Below are positions 33,307-45,260 of a stretch of DNA of 64,000 nucleotides, in pieces (position 1 is the stretch's first letter; each line of letters opens with the position of its first letter). This stretch comes from Schizophyllum amplum. Taxonomy: Eukaryota; Basidiomycota; Agaricomycetes; Agaricales; Schizophyllaceae. Below the pieces are notes generated by a model, which saw only the letters and a program-made list of their open reading frames with translations, searched no databases and was not told the origin of the DNA. The stretch lies in the NCBI GenBank assembly GCA_007026445.1, contig VDMD01000014.1, forward strand, positions 372,001 to 436,000, written 5' to 3'. A program made the translations under genes and the position numbers.

Positions 33307-34864
33307 CTCCGCGAACAAGCTTTCCAACCTCCTTGAAACGCACGTCAGCGGCTACCGAGCAGTCCCCCGAGAATCGGGGGCCGAGATCAACTTACGAAAG
33401 CGCGGAAGATTCGGTGGCGCGCCCGCGTTCAGGAGGTTGGTTTTCGAACATTCAATGCACGGTCGTTCCCTTGAGTCGCCGATTGCAGCGCGCCGTCGTC
33501 GACGCGCTTCCGTCGAGTGCGGGGTTATTTTTTTTATTCCGCGGGGATGAGCTGGCGACACCGCAGGCTGATCTCTGCGTTCAGCGCCCTCCCGTATTCG
33601 ATTCGTCCTGAGTGAGCTCAGCGTGCAGGAAAGCGTCGCAATGCAATATTAATACGCACCCCATTTCTTATCTGACGTGTTCCGCGGCCGAGGACCCCGC
33701 GAAGTCTACTCAGGATTTGAGGTGGATGTTGAAGACAACAACGTAGTAAGGCCGTTCCCCATCGGGAAACCGTTGTTGGTGAGCAAGGCGCCGTCGTCGA
33801 ACGCGCCTTCAGCGCGTCTTTCCCCGCCGCGCTGGTGTTCGCCTCAGGTACGAGCATGCTCGGGGACCTCGGACACGCGTGATTCCGCCGTGTCTACATA
33901 CAATTAGGGTTCCCTGCGCTCTGTAAGTTGCTGTGTATGAGTTGGGAAATGAAAACGAACACAACAACTTGGTGCGAGGGCAGCGCGCAGTCTGGCGCTT
34001 CGTGTCGGCAATACGGGGACCCGAGTAGGCTAGCGCTACACTATCCGAGTTGGCAGCGAGCGCGGAAATGGATGACAGGAAGGTGGAAGATTCGGGGGCT
34101 TGATGGCATGTATGCGAGATGGCTTATGTGTGCAGCCGTCGGCGGGCGGCGCGCCATCGCCCGGAGACTTGAACCTCCTGAATGAGTCATTAGCGTTTCA
34201 GGGGTCAGCATAGCCGAATCATGGAAGGGCTGGTGAAGTAGGGAACGAGGAGGAGGGGGTGGTGCATTGCGAGACGCGCAGGCATTGGGAGTGCTCAGAA
34301 ATGCCTAGGAAGTGTCCTCTAGACTCACATAACACATAACATATGTATCACCGGCATAGAACAGGATTTGAGCGCGTTGCGGGCGAGACGAAAATGACGC
34401 CACATATTGAAATCGGCCTTCCTCACGCCATAGCACTCGCTGCAAGCAGCGTAAAGACATAGTGCAAGATGATACCGGATCAGTCATTCCTGTACAATCG
34501 AATTTGAGTGGCGAATATTTTAAGAGGGGATGACAACTTACGACGGTGAAGACATCGAGTTCCACATGCAAACATCCTCGACCTCCCAGAACGATAAGAC
34601 AGCACGCAGATCTCGCCCATCGGCGCCACAAGCCCGGATTCTAAAGCGAGCCTATGTTGAATGAACACCCGGGAGACCCATCGCGGCACTTGGCGAGGGT
34701 GCGGTCGCCCTCCGAAGGGTGGAACGGGTGTTCTGTGCGTGCAGCGGTAATGTTCTGAGAGTTGCAGAGGATCTAGAGTGGTGGCGGCGTTCTAGAATGG
34801 AAGATAGCTATCGTAGGATGAGGGGAGCCGAAAAGCGTTTTGTCCGAGGCGGCGGAGGCGCGCG

Positions 34865-35212
34865 ATGGGTGAGGGCGACATGGATGATGGGAGCAAGTTG
34901 AACTTCGGGGAGTCGGACCGGCTGCGACGATCATTAAACATGTTGTTCCCGACCGCCATCGTCGTCTGCGGACCATGTCTGCGTCGACTTCTGGATGCCC
35001 TTCGTACAGTGTGGTCATTATCTACTGAATTCCTGCCTGTCTGTGTGGTTCCGCTGCTCGAACGACCTTTGTCAACCTGGAAATCGACGAGCAAACCCTC
35101 GAGTGGCGCGCCCCCTCGTCAAGGTCACCCGAACAGCGCTTCATGTCCGACGACCGTCCTGATCGGCTACGTACAACGAGGCTATCTAGGTTGCACTGCC
35201 GCCGGCCCCTGA
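34865..35212 (+). CDS. Open reading frame with KLNFG module, unit 2, uncertain
   Basis: Unit 2 version of the stretch above, 115 codons, MGEGDMDDGSKLNFGESDR onward. The first part is kept in all units (KLNFGE(S/P)DRLRRSLNMLFPT), but lengths and C-termini differ. No known domain. Could equally be part of the 5' region of a longer spliced transcript. Confidence 0.25.
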   Translation: MGEGDMDDGSKLNFGESDRLRRSLNMLFPTAIVVCGPCLRRLLDALRTVWSLSTEFLPVCVVPLLERPLSTWKSTSKPSSGAPPRQGHPNSASCPTTVLIGYVQRGYLGCTAAGP

Positions 35213-35748
35213 TGCACGCGGCGAGGACGTCATGCGGCTGCATTTGGTAGGCCTTGTTGAACCAGTTGGGGTGGCGCGCGTCTCCGCCACGACCGACTTG
35301 CGCTTTTACGAGCTGTCTGCACGTCAGCAGCGGGTCTTTCGCCACCACAGCGAATACCACCTGGCACTGCTCGCGCAATACGAAGGGGCTGGGCACGAGT
35401 GAGTGGAATCGTTAAAGCTGGATGTTGAACTTTTCATCCACAGGGCGCGCGCAACGTTCACCGTACAACCTCGTACTTCCGATCTACCAGCGACGTCAAC
35501 GTACTCGGCTCACGAGATGAGGAATTGACTGCGGAGATGCACGAGGAAGGTATGGAAGAACGGCAGAGTCAGGAGGTTGGAAACGCGAGTGTGAGTGTAG
35601 ATGTTAGACTTACCTCTGTGAGCAGAGTCCAGGCGCACGGCTGCGCCGCCGTCGACTGATGGTGGCGTGGAATGAAGCGGATGTAGTGCGAGGATGTCTA
35701 TTAGCCTGCGCGTAAGTCTTAGAGAGGCCCGGAGATGGAAGATTCAGG

Positions 35749-35997
35749 GTGACAGGTGAGCGGGAGGGGGAGGGTGTGGCGTGCAGAGTCCGGGATGAGG
35801 TTCTCAATACCAAGCCATTTCGGTATGTTGGCTTTGATGAGCTGCACTCTTATGTGTTCCAATACGCTGTGTTGTGCTGTATAGGGGACGAGACTGTCTT
35901 GCTGTCACCGTGGAACATGACGATGCAGACACTCACTTCAACAGCCTCTGAACGTTTGCATCGAAAGATAGGCCGTCCGCGCATCGCTTCCGAGTAG
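35749..35997 (+). CDS. Open reading frame YVGFDELHS, unit 2 only
   Basis: In unit 2 the plus strand reads FRYVGFDELHSYVFQYAVLC and ERLHRKIGRPRIASE to a stop. In units 1, 3 and 4 the homologous DNA is recognisable (YVGVDELHS) but interrupted by stops directly before and after. Either unit 2 keeps the older open state or it opened by chance. A GTAGGT donor-like site follows the stop in all units. Confidence 0.25.
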   Translation: MTGEREGEGVACRVRDEVLNTKPFRYVGFDELHSYVFQYAVLCCIGDETVLLSPWNMTMQTLTSTASERLHRKIGRPRIASE

Positions 35998-36773
35998 GTA
36001 CGCATCTTCCGTAGATCAAACTTCCGGGGAACCGCTCAGGAGGTTGGAGAGTGCGTGTGCGAGCCGCAGAGGGTGAGGAACTCCAAGTCCTGCGCGGCAC
36101 GAGCAATCTTCCACGAAACTCGGCGGATCCAGTGCTGCGGCCGCGCTGTAAATTCTTGATGAAGTGTCAGATGATTAAACGGAGCCGAGTATCATTTTTG
36201 TCGGCGAGGAGAGCGCACGGCGAGCGCGAGGGAGGGTAGACGATTCCCATCAAGTTGAACTTCGGTTCTCGGACCGACGGCCGCGTCCATTGTTCTTTCT
36301 GTTCCCGACCATCACCAGCTTTCACGCGGCGACCGTGGCAGTTGTTTCGAAGTTGCTTGCTCGTCGGTCTCAGGCGAACGCCTTCTGCGCGCCGACAATC
36401 TATACACTCTCTGGATCCCATTCTGCTGCACGCCAATACAGGAATGGCCATAAACTTGGACATCGCGGCGGGCGCCTAATCCGCGGCCGAATAGCTGATA
36501 GCCTCCACACCGTCGTTGAAGATCGGGCTGCGGTAGATCTGTCACGTACAAGGGTAAGTATCTTATTCGGCTCCCTCTAATTCCGACGCTGTTCATATAT
36601 ATACCTCCCCGAAATGTACTTTGGTCTTTTTCAACCATCATTCCCCCGCCTCCCCGACGCTATCTCGTTCTCCCGCTGCCACCGACCACGTTTACGGCGC
36701 TCGCAGGCGCATAGGTGAGGGGTCTGACACGTCTCTTCCGCGCTGACTGACCCGTTCTCAGGCTGAGCGCGAA

Positions 36774-37782
36774 GGCGACGCGACGCGTCGCCGACCTTGT
36801 TTCTCCTGGTCACGGTCGTAGTAACCCCTTCTCTGTCGTGATGTCGGCGAGGACGTCGCCGACATCGACACGAGCGGCCTCACGCGCCGCCATATCTGTA
36901 GGTGGGCAACAGTACACTCATCCATCACATTTGCTGACTTTGTTGCAGACGACGCGCGTCTCTGCGAATCGCACTGTCGTCACCATTGCGGTGTCGACAT
37001 CGTTCTTTGTCTTTTACGAATGGTCTCGGTGTCGCCTTCACTACGCGGGTGGGCTGGGTAATAGCATATCTCGGTAAGTTGCCTCATGCCATAGTTATTT
37101 CCTCCTACTGACACCCTTCACAGGACGCGGACGGGTCTTGGCCTCGGCGGCGCCTCGACGCCGTGGGACCCGGGAGACCATTGCGCGGCCGTAGGCCGCA
37201 CCCTTGGCGACGGCGCGTAGCGCTGCGCGCCGTCGCATTCTCTCAACACCTCCCTCAATTGTACGTCTCCTTTGCATATGCACCGTCGGTCTCGTGCTGA
37301 TGCACTGTTCAGGATGGGCGTGTCGATGCTGTCGCTGGACGCGCGCGGTCTCGACGGCGCGGCCGAACGCCGTGTACACGGCGACGGCGCGCAGCGCCGT
37401 CGCTGTCCAATGTGGCATTTGCTTCGTCCTTCTGTGAGTCGTTCCTCTCCTGCTTACTAGCTTTTCATTAACGCTTTGGCTAGATTGCGGGCGAGGAAGT
37501 TTGGGCTACGGCGGGGGCGGAGGAGACGATTGCGCGGCCGGAGGCCGCGCCCGCGGCGACGGTGCGCAGCGCCGTCGCATGCTGCAGGATCTTTGCTTAG
37601 TACTTTGGTGAGCTTTCGAATGTCGTGTTTTGGCTTTTCATTGACGTGTTCATCAGTGATTTGGAGGGAAGGATGGGGAGACGCTACGCGCGTAGCCTCG
37701 CCGGGTGTTCGCAACAGCGGGGGGCGGAAGCCGCCCCCGCGCGGCCGAAGGCCGCGCATCGCGGCGGCGCGCAGCGCCGCCG
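36774..37782 (+). repeat. Triloop hairpin cluster, unit 2
   Basis: First hairpin 36,774-36,792 (GAC loop). Later pairs start near 37,183 (loop GTA; second stem 11 bp with a longer loop), 37,355 (first partner degraded, second GCA intact), 37,532 (GGA and GCA) and 37,739 (GAA, then CGGCGGCGC-GCA-GCGCCGCCG at 37,762-37,782). Confidence 0.8.
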
Positions 37783-37996
37783 TGCTCGTCCCTGTCGCTT
37801 GAGCGGGAGCTTGTGCCGTCGTAGATGGTGGTCATGTTCTAGGGGAAAGCGAGGTGCGTGGATTAATGCTAGAGATGGTGCTAACCTTTCTACAGCGTGC
37901 ACCGCCGTCCGTGGAGAAAGTTATGGACACCCTGAACACGGTCCCCACATGCGCAGTATCACGCAGAGTCTCATTATCATTGCCTGGGGCTCCATA

Positions 37997-38222
37997 GGCG
38001 ATGAGTATATGTATCGCCGTCCGGCGAGCAAGGTGAGCGCTATCTCTGAGCACTTTAACACACAACTGACCTCTTGCGCCTAGACGATGAGTATATGGAT
38101 CGCCGTCCGCCGAGCGACGTGATTGACAGTCTTAGGACGCGCCCGACCGTCTCGCGGCACTCTCAAGACGTACCCTCTCGCGCCTAAACGATGAGTATAT
38201 GGATTTCCGTCCGGCGAGCAGG
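37997..38222 (+). repeat. Reiterated GATGAGTATATG element, unit 2 (three copies)
   Basis: Copies near 37,999, 38,084 and 38,187. The three upstream copies found in other units are missing, which accounts for the shorter unit. Confidence 0.8.
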
Positions 38223-39377
38223 CCATCGGTGAGTACATGATTCTTGATCCAGCTCGATCTAACTGAGCTTGTAGGCCTCCTCGCCTTTGTTGTGTGCACC
38301 ATGCCCTCACTCTCGGGCGCCTCGAACATGCGCTACGCCATCTCTGGCACGCGCTACGCCCTCGGGGACCCCGCCAGACGACGAAGCAACGTATCGCCGT
38401 CCCGCGAGCAGGCTGTGCGTTGGGGGCGTGTACCATCTTGTGAGTAAAACCATCCCCTCATCAGGATTCGACTGACGTTCTCTTCGTAGACGGTGACCTT
38501 TCAGCGTCGTAGACGGCGATCTTCCGGCGTCTCAGTCTGTTGAGGCGAGGGCCGTGCGGAGGTGTCGGCGTCCGTGTACATTCAGCGGGCTCGGCGGGGA
38601 CTTGTCGTGCACAGTGAGGACGCGTCTGGGTGTCGGTATCCTCGTTGCCTTGTAGTCAGTCATTGTAAAGTCGTGTAGATCAGGAAATACTACGATTTGA
38701 TTGCTTTACTTAGAGATTGCGATTACTTGCAGAGATACAAAGACCAGAAGAATAAATCACTGGAAGCAACACAATGACTGAAGTTGAACTTGATGAACTT
38801 GCGTGACCGCGGGAGGCTTGGCGCGGCGTTGAGAGGGCGCGGGGACTGAGCATGAAAGGCACAAGCGGCGTTGTATTTCGGCACAAGTGAAGGACTCGCA
38901 AAGCAAGGTCCTTCTCTCGCACAGAAGGGGCCTCCCTCTCACACAGAGCAATAGGCACTCGTCGTCCGAGTGCATGCACGCTTTTGCGATGTCGAAAGCT
39001 GAGGAACAAGGCGAGGACGAACGACGAGTGCTAGGCGGTCCTCGGGCATGAAAGGCACAAACACGGTTGTATTCGGCTACCTATGACTACCTACATGAGC
39101 TTGCTCCGCCACCGAGTCCATGGGTCCCAAGAAAACACATAGACGCCCCCTCTCCCTCACCGAACGACTGCGCCATATCGCCCGAGCGCGCGCGCGCTTT
39201 CGCGGGGTCAAGAGCTAGAGAAACGAAGTGAGTGCAGCAAGAACGAACGGGGCGCACTCAGCGCGGTACTCGGCCGCGCATCGCACAAGCTCGCACTATC
39301 CCTTGAGACGTGGGCACCCTCGCAGTCCCGAACTCGTCGCGACCGAACAGGCGGGCAGCGGCCGGCAGGGCGAGGAG

Positions 39378-39646
39378 TATATAAGCCCCTCCCATCTCAC
39401 CTTCCCTTCACCATCCCATCCCCCCGCTCGCCATGCTGCCTCGCCGTCATTTTGCCGCCACGCCTCTGCCGTGCCGCCATGCTGCTCGCCATCACGCCGG
39501 AGTTCTGTTGGAGGAGGTCATGCTGGTCGGGGTCATGCTGGTCGGGGTCATGCTGGTGGTACGCTGGGGTTATGATCGTGTAGTTAGTGTCGTCGTCGCA
39601 CGCCCCCGGACATGGGCCCCTGTAGGGGGAACCCATGTCCGGGGGC
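39378..39646 (+). other. Short TATA-headed plus-strand unit, unit 2
   Basis: TATATAAG at 39,378-39,385. The small ORF 39,479-39,583 reads MLLAITPEFCWRRSC, then SCWSG-type repeats, ending GVMIV (34 aa). The repeat comes from a 15-bp tandem duplication, GTCATGCTGGTCGGG. Ends with the hairpin at 39,602-39,646. Confidence 0.4.
39602..39646. terminator. Perfect 15-bp-stem hairpin, unit 2
   Basis: Identical to the unit 1 hairpin, although the surrounding unit 2 sequence is the most diverged of the array. Confidence 0.6.
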
Positions 39647-39695
39647 CCACAAAAGGAGGGATGGGCGCTAGACACCTATCAAAATCCATGCCGGT

Positions 39696-41052
39696 TCACC
39701 GCCCTATAACATCACGTGAGCAGTATATCATGCAAATCAGCGGCGACGGGCTCCCCGGTGCATCGTCCGTAAGTTGATCCTCGGGCGTGGTCGCGCGTGA
39801 GCTGTCTGAAGTCGTGTTGGGTGAGCTTGCGGACGATTTCCGTGCCAATGATCGCTGTACCTGGTTCTTCGAGCGTAGCGACCATATGTTGTTCTTCGAG
39901 CGTAGCGACCATATGTTGTTCTTCAGGTGTGTCCGCCATGGACATGTTGTTCATAAGACCGCCCTCCATCTGTTCCTCGGGCGTCTCCTGCGTCTGCTCC
40001 TCGGGCGTCTCCTGCATCTGCTCCTCGGGCGTCTCCTGCATCTGCTCCTCGGGCGTCTCCTGCGTCTGCTCCTCGGGCGTCTCCTCAAACTGCTGTTCTT
40101 CAGGCGTTTCGGGCGTTGACGCAGAACTAGATGGAGCGGGTGTAGACACAAAGAACGCAGGATACTTGGCGGTCAGACGCTCCATGAGCCTGCGTGCCGC
40201 CCGAGTTTTGGGTGGATTCCATATCACGACGCCGTTCCCATTGCAACGTAGACACTCGACGTACAGATCTGCGTCGAATTGGTAGAGCTCGTCGCCCTGC
40301 TCAAGCGGTGCGACTGCGTCACGCGCGGTCAGGACAAACGTCTTCCAATTGCCTGTGAGCCTCGGTCAGTCATAAGTAGTATACGGGAGAGTGATCACAC
40401 GCACATTCCTCAATATTTCGCGTGTAGTCAAGGCCTGAGGTGAAGGACCAAAAGTCGGCGAGGTACTCGTCGCCGTACCCGCCGGTGGTGTGCGGGAGCA
40501 GGAAGCCGGGGGTGATCATGCGGATGGCGGCGCGGTCAAAGGTGGGGCAGCGCCAGAGGGCGAGCGCGGCGCCCCGGGGCTGGGTACGCTTCGCGTGCTC
40601 GGCGAGGGCGACGATGAGCCGCGAGATGTGCAGGATGTTGAACATGTGGTCCTCCCAGTACAAGTCGCGACAGGCGATGAGAAAGACGGAGTGCCAGAGG
40701 AAGTGGGAGATGTAGATGAGGGGGAGGCGGTACACGACGGGGAGCCTGAAGCTGCTGCCGTCCTGGAGGTGGATAGTGGGGTAATTGTTGTCGGAGGTGA
40801 TGGTGCACGCGTTGCGCTTCAGGTCGGCGAGGAAGGAGGCAGGGGTGTAGTGGGGATGGGTTTCGGCGGAGTAAAAGTCGAGCTCGTCGGGGTGCCGCCA
40901 GGGAGCTGGGGAATTCGTTAGCACTATACAGGGCCTGGCTTGCGGGGCGTACCATTGTCATTCGGATGGTGACTGCGCTTGACCCTCCGCGTCCCGCGCA
41001 CGGGGAACGGTTCCCCCAGAGCACTGTGGGCATCGCGCTTGCGCAAGTTCAT
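39696..41052 (-). CDS. Array-family copy 3, intact but with a short C-terminus (400 codons)
   Basis: Exons 40,953-41,052, 40,405-40,905, 39,861-40,352 and 39,696-39,805 total 1203 nt, exactly 401 codons. It has the family core (LDFYSAETHPHYTPASF, YWEDHMFNILHISRL, LWRCPTFDRAAIRM, YVECLRC), then six TPEEQ acidic octads, then RATTPEDQLTDDAPGSPSP and a short private end (LICMIYCSRDVIGR). Compared with copies 4 and 5 about 1 kb of 3' sequence is missing, with the break after TTACGGACGATGCACC. No coiled coil. Function unknown. Confidence 0.7.
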
Positions 41053-41699
41053 GCTGGATAAGTAAAGGTGAAGTTCGATCGAGGACCGCGCGAGTCCAGT
41101 GATCGAGCTTCTCTGGATCAAGTCCGCAGTCGTCGACAAGCCGCATCCGACGACCGACACCCTCCTCCATCTCATTCCCCTCCCTTCGACCACACTCACG
41201 ACCAACCCCTCCTCTACTCGCTGCAATGACAAACGGAAACCCGCGTAGGCACCGTCGCCGTCGCCGTCGCAATGCTGACCACCCACGCGTCTACGCCCCG
41301 CGCTCCCTTCGTTCCCCCGTCCCCCTCTCACCCTCCGTTCCCCTCCCCTTCGCCCCCCTCCTCGCTCCTGCAAACTCGCAAAGGCATAAACGCAACTTCT
41401 ATTGTAGTCAGTCTACCTACTGCGTTACTATCGTATTTACACACCTCCGTCTACCTCTACACTCCTCCGTCTCCCTCACCGCCCCACTTGCCTTCGTGAA
41501 CGGCTCCTTCTACGCACCATCCCAGTCGGAACACGCCCCCCTCGCATGCATCCCCCCTTCGCATACGTCCCCCTCCCCCCTCCTCGTCAATCAACCCCCT
41601 CGTAAACCGACCACCCCCCTCGTAAAATCAGCCCCCCTCGTAGACCTAACTCCTCCTCCCGCATATGTCCCCCTTCGCGTACAATCTCCTTCCCCCACC

Positions 41700-43510
41700 C
41701 TCATAAACTCGAACCCCGCTTCTTAGAATCAAACCCCCCTTCGTAGAGTCAACCCGCCCCCTCGTAGAATCAACCCGCCCCCTCGTAGAATCAACCCCCT
41801 TCAGGAATGTACCACCCTCGTAAGAGTACAAATGAAATCAACCCCGCCCTCTCGCAAACGCGGCCCCTCCTGCATAAGACCCCTACCCGGTGCAAAGGCA
41901 ATTGCCCTCCCGGTGCGAAGACAGTCGCTCTCCCGCGCAAAGGCAGTCGCCCTCCCGGTGCGAAGACAGTCGCTCTCCCGGTGCGAAGACAGTCGCTCTC
42001 CCGCGCAAAGGCAGTCGCCCTCCCGGTGCGAAGGCAGTCGCACTCCGGCGCAAAGGCAGTCGCACTCCGGCGCAAAGGCATCGCCCTCCCGCGCAAAGGC
42101 ATCGCCCTCCCGCGCAAAGGCAGTCGCGCATCGTAAGATGGACCGCCACTCGTAAGGTCGACCGCCCATCGTAAGATCGACCGCCACTCATAAGGTCGAC
42201 CGCCCATCGTAGAGTCTGTCGACGTCTATCAGACTCGGCGGATGGGGGCAGGGAGCACGGAGGGGGCAGGGAGCACGTACCGAGTCAGGACACCCAACGT
42301 CCTCCCATGGACCTCCCCCATAGTGCGCCGGCGTCGTCTTCCGTAGCGCATCGACAGCAGACAGCGACCTTCTCCTCCGTAGTGTATCACGGACAACGGC
42401 CGCATCGACGGCCGACATGGGCCGCGACAACACCAGACATGGGCCGCGACGACGCCGGACGTGTGCGGCAACGACGCTGGACGTGGGCGGCAATGACGCC
42501 GGACGTGTGCGGCAACGACGCTGGACACAGGCAGACAAGCCGCCGGCAGAACTGCAAAGCAAACCGCCGCCATGAGTAATGAGGAAGGAAACTGGATAAG
42601 TAAATGTCGACTCACAGACATACATAAGGGAGGGAGCGAGTCACTCGCAGCGTCGCGAGATGCGGACGTCGCGAGTCACACCACAACTTGAACGATCGTG
42701 AATCTCCTGGAAGGGTATACAATCTCCTGGATGGGTACGTCGAAGGCCGGAAGATGACGGGACCGGCGTCGGGCGTAGCTGAGGCCGACGTCGAGCGTGG
42801 ATGGAGCCGACGTCGAGCGTGGATGGAGCCAACGTCGAGCGTGGATGAGGCCGGCATCCAACGCAGCGCCTGAAAACGCGGTCAGACAGAACCTCGAAGC
42901 AGATAGTGAAGAGCGCGAAGCGGCTAGTGAAGACCCACGTACTCACCACAAGGACGAATACACGGGACGGCTGACAGAGGCACGGGTCGTATGATAGAAG
43001 CGCGGGTCGTATAACAGCGGCGCGGGTCAGCCAACAGCGGCGCGGGTCGTATAACAGCGGCGCGGGTCGGATAAAAGAGGCGCGGGTCGTATAACAGAGG
43101 CGCGGGTCGTATAACAGAGAGACGCCGGTCGGATAAAAGAGGCGCGGGTTGTATGCCAAAGGCGCGCGGGACTAGACACGCCGGGACTTGCTTTGTGTAG
43201 CTCGAGAGGTCCGTACTCGGCGGGCTGCGAAAATCATCAGGTTAGTGAGAATGTCGAAGGGAAGGACGGGGATTGAAGGGAAGGACAGTGATCGAGGGGA
43301 AGGACAGTGAGAATGTCGAAGGGAAGGACGGGGATCGAAGGGAAGGCCGGGGATCGAGCTGACTTACCGACGGCGTCATAGGCGAAGGTGGGTGGGTGTT
43401 TGCAAAGTTGATGTGCGGTGACGAGGGCGACACGACGGCGGTGACGAGGGCGACACGATGGCGGTGACAAAGGCGACGCGACGGCGGTGACAAAAGCGAC
43501 GCGACGACGC
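41700..43510. repeat. Minisatellite block of unit 3 (type I, with private families)
   Basis: GCGCAAAGGC-type repeats at 41,885-42,125; a private family with GTGCGGCAACGACGCTGGAC at 42,410-42,535; a private 22-mer GACGTCGAGCGTGGATGGAG at 42,780-42,850 in the position where other units have the GTAGTAGACGGG repeats; CGCGGGTCGTATAACAGCGG at 42,975-43,120; GAAGGGAAGGAC repeats at 43,250-43,350; GGCGGTGACGAGGGCGAC at 43,430-43,510. Confidence 0.85.
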
Positions 43511-43888
43511 CGGGGGCGGGGGTTGACGCCGAGGTCTACAATCAATGGTTAGCAAACGCGAGTGCAAAGATGAGGAACGCAAAACGCACCAAAAGGAGGG
43601 CCTCATGCAATCGTACCGACACGTAAAACAGCGAGTACAAAATCAAAGGCGACGCAGAACGTGCCTAAAGACCTGCAATGAGAAATTAGCGAACACAGCA
43701 TAACATGATTCTCAAATCAAACTCACCTCGGTCGGGAGCGCCAGCATGCGAGGGGCGTGAGCGGGGGAGTCGAGGTCGCATGACGAGGGCATGGGAGGGG
43801 CAGTCGATGAGGACGTGACAGAGGCAGCCAATGAGGGGCAGAAAGCACGAATGCTGCCTCAACTCCCCCACATCCCCCGACCCTTATA
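41791..43888 (-). other. T1, unit 3
   Basis: TATAAGG at 43,882-43,888. The same intron set is recognisable (GTGAGTTTGATTTGAG near 43,675-43,730; GTAAGTCAGCTCGATCC through the minisatellite intron near 43,230-43,365; GTGAGTACGTGGGTC near 42,870-42,945; GTACGTGCTCCC near 42,225-42,280). Exon content is partly replaced by the private repeat families of this unit, so any encoded peptide would differ strongly from the other units. Confidence 0.5.
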
Positions 43889-45001
43889 CTCCGTGAACAA
43901 GCTTTCCAACCTCCTTGAAACGCACGTCAGCGGCTACCGAGCAGTCCTCCGAGAATCGGGGGCCGAGATCAACTTACGAAAGCGCGGAAGATTCGGTGGC
44001 GCGCCCGCGTTCAGGAGGTTGGTTTTCGAACATTCAATGCACGGTCGTTCCCTTGAGTCGCCGATTGCAGCGCGCCGTCGTCGACGCGCGTCCGTCGAGT
44101 GCGGGGTTATTTTTTTTATTCCGCGGGGATGAGCTGGCGACACCGCAGGCTGATCTCTGCGTTCAGCGCCCTCCCGTATTCGATTCGTCCTGAGTGAGCT
44201 CAGCGTTCAGGAAAGCGTCGCAACGCAATATGAATACACACCCCATTTCTTATCTGACGTGTCCCGCGGCCGAGGACCCCGCGAAGTCTACTCAGGAAAT
44301 TTGAGGTGGATGTTGAAGACAACAACGTAGTAAGGCCGTTCCCCATCGGGAAACCGTTGTTGGTGAGCAAGGCGGCATCGCCAAACTCCCCTTGAGCTCG
44401 TCCTCCGCCGCGCCGGCGCTCGACTTAGGTACGAGCGTGTCCGGGGACGTCGGGCACGCGTGATCCCGCCGTGCAGGTAAAATCAGTGCTTCCTGCGCTC
44501 TGTAAGTTGTTGTGAGTGCTGTGGCAAATGAAAACGAACATGACGACGGTGCGAGGGCAGCGCGCAGTCTGGCACTTCGTGTCGGCAATACGGGGACCCG
44601 AGTAGGCTAGCGCTACACTATCCGAGTTGGCAGCGAGCGCGGAAATGGATGACAGGAAGGTGGAAGATTCGGGGGCTTGATGGCATGTATGCGAGATGGC
44701 TTATGTGTGCAGCCGTCGGCGGGCGGCGCACCATCGCCCGGAGACTTGAACCTCCTGAATGAGTCATTAGCGTTTCAGGGGTCAGCATAGCCGAATCATG
44801 GAAGGGCTGGTGAAGTAGGGGAACGAGGAGGAGGGGGTGGTGCATTGCGAGACACGCAGGCATTGGGAGCGCTCAAGAATTCCTAGAGAACGTCCTCTAG
44901 ACTCACAAAACACGTAATAATATGTATCACCGGCATAGAACAGGATTTGAGCGCGTTGCGCGCGAGACGAAAACGACGCCACATAATGAAATCGGCCTTC
45001 C

Positions 45002-45260
45002 TCACGCCATAGCACTCGCTGCAAGCAGCGGAAAGACGTAGCGCAAGACGATACTGAATCAGCTACTCTGGTACAATTGAATTTCAGTGGGGAATATTTT
45101 AGGAGAGGATGACAACTTACGACGGTGAAGACGTCGAGTTCCACATGCAAACATCCTCGACCTCCCGGAACGATAAGACAGCACTCAGATCTCGCCCATC
45201 GGCGTCACGTACGCCAGTTATGAAACGAGAATATGTCGTGTAAACATTCAAGCGACCCAT
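45002..45260 (-). CDS. Candidate small two-exon gene, unit 3
   Basis: Exon 1 45,121-45,260, intron 45,054-45,120 (67 nt), exon 2 to TGA at 45,002. Reads MGRLNVYTTYSRFITGVRD and ends YVFPLLAASAMA. Same lengths as in unit 1. Function unknown. Confidence 0.35.

Larger units (their letters stand above)
24040..34312. repeat. Near-identical segmental duplicate, copy a (partner 45,625-55,905)
   Basis: The offset to the partner is 21,577-21,591 bp throughout. Long stretches match base for base and differences are almost all one-base length changes in homopolymers. Similarity continues less perfectly to about 23,460. Copy a spans the unit 1/unit 2 border, so the duplicated block is a dimer-register segment and not one unit. 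Confidence 0.85.
36595..38690 (+). other. T2, unit 2
   Basis: TATA at 36,595-36,603. The intron set is kept (for example GTGAGTCGTTCCTCTCC near 37,435, GTGAGCTTTCGAATGTC near 37,609, GTGAGCGCTATCTCTG near 38,033, GTGAGTAAAACCATCC near 38,441). The ATG of unit 1 reads ATT here. About 0.6 kb with three GATGAGTATATG elements is absent. Two hairpin pairs have changed loops or broken stems. Confidence 0.55.
30561..41052. repeat. Macrosatellite unit 2 (type II), 10.49 kb
   Basis: Same order as unit 1, with a type II minisatellite block (CCTCCTGCATAAAAACC instead of the 21-22-mer GCGCAAAGGC repeats). It is shorter because about 0.6 kb of T2 (three copies of the GATGAGTATATG element) is missing near 37.9-38.0 kb. 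The first part (to 34,312) is nearly identical to unit 4; the second part is the most diverged of the four. Confidence 0.9.
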
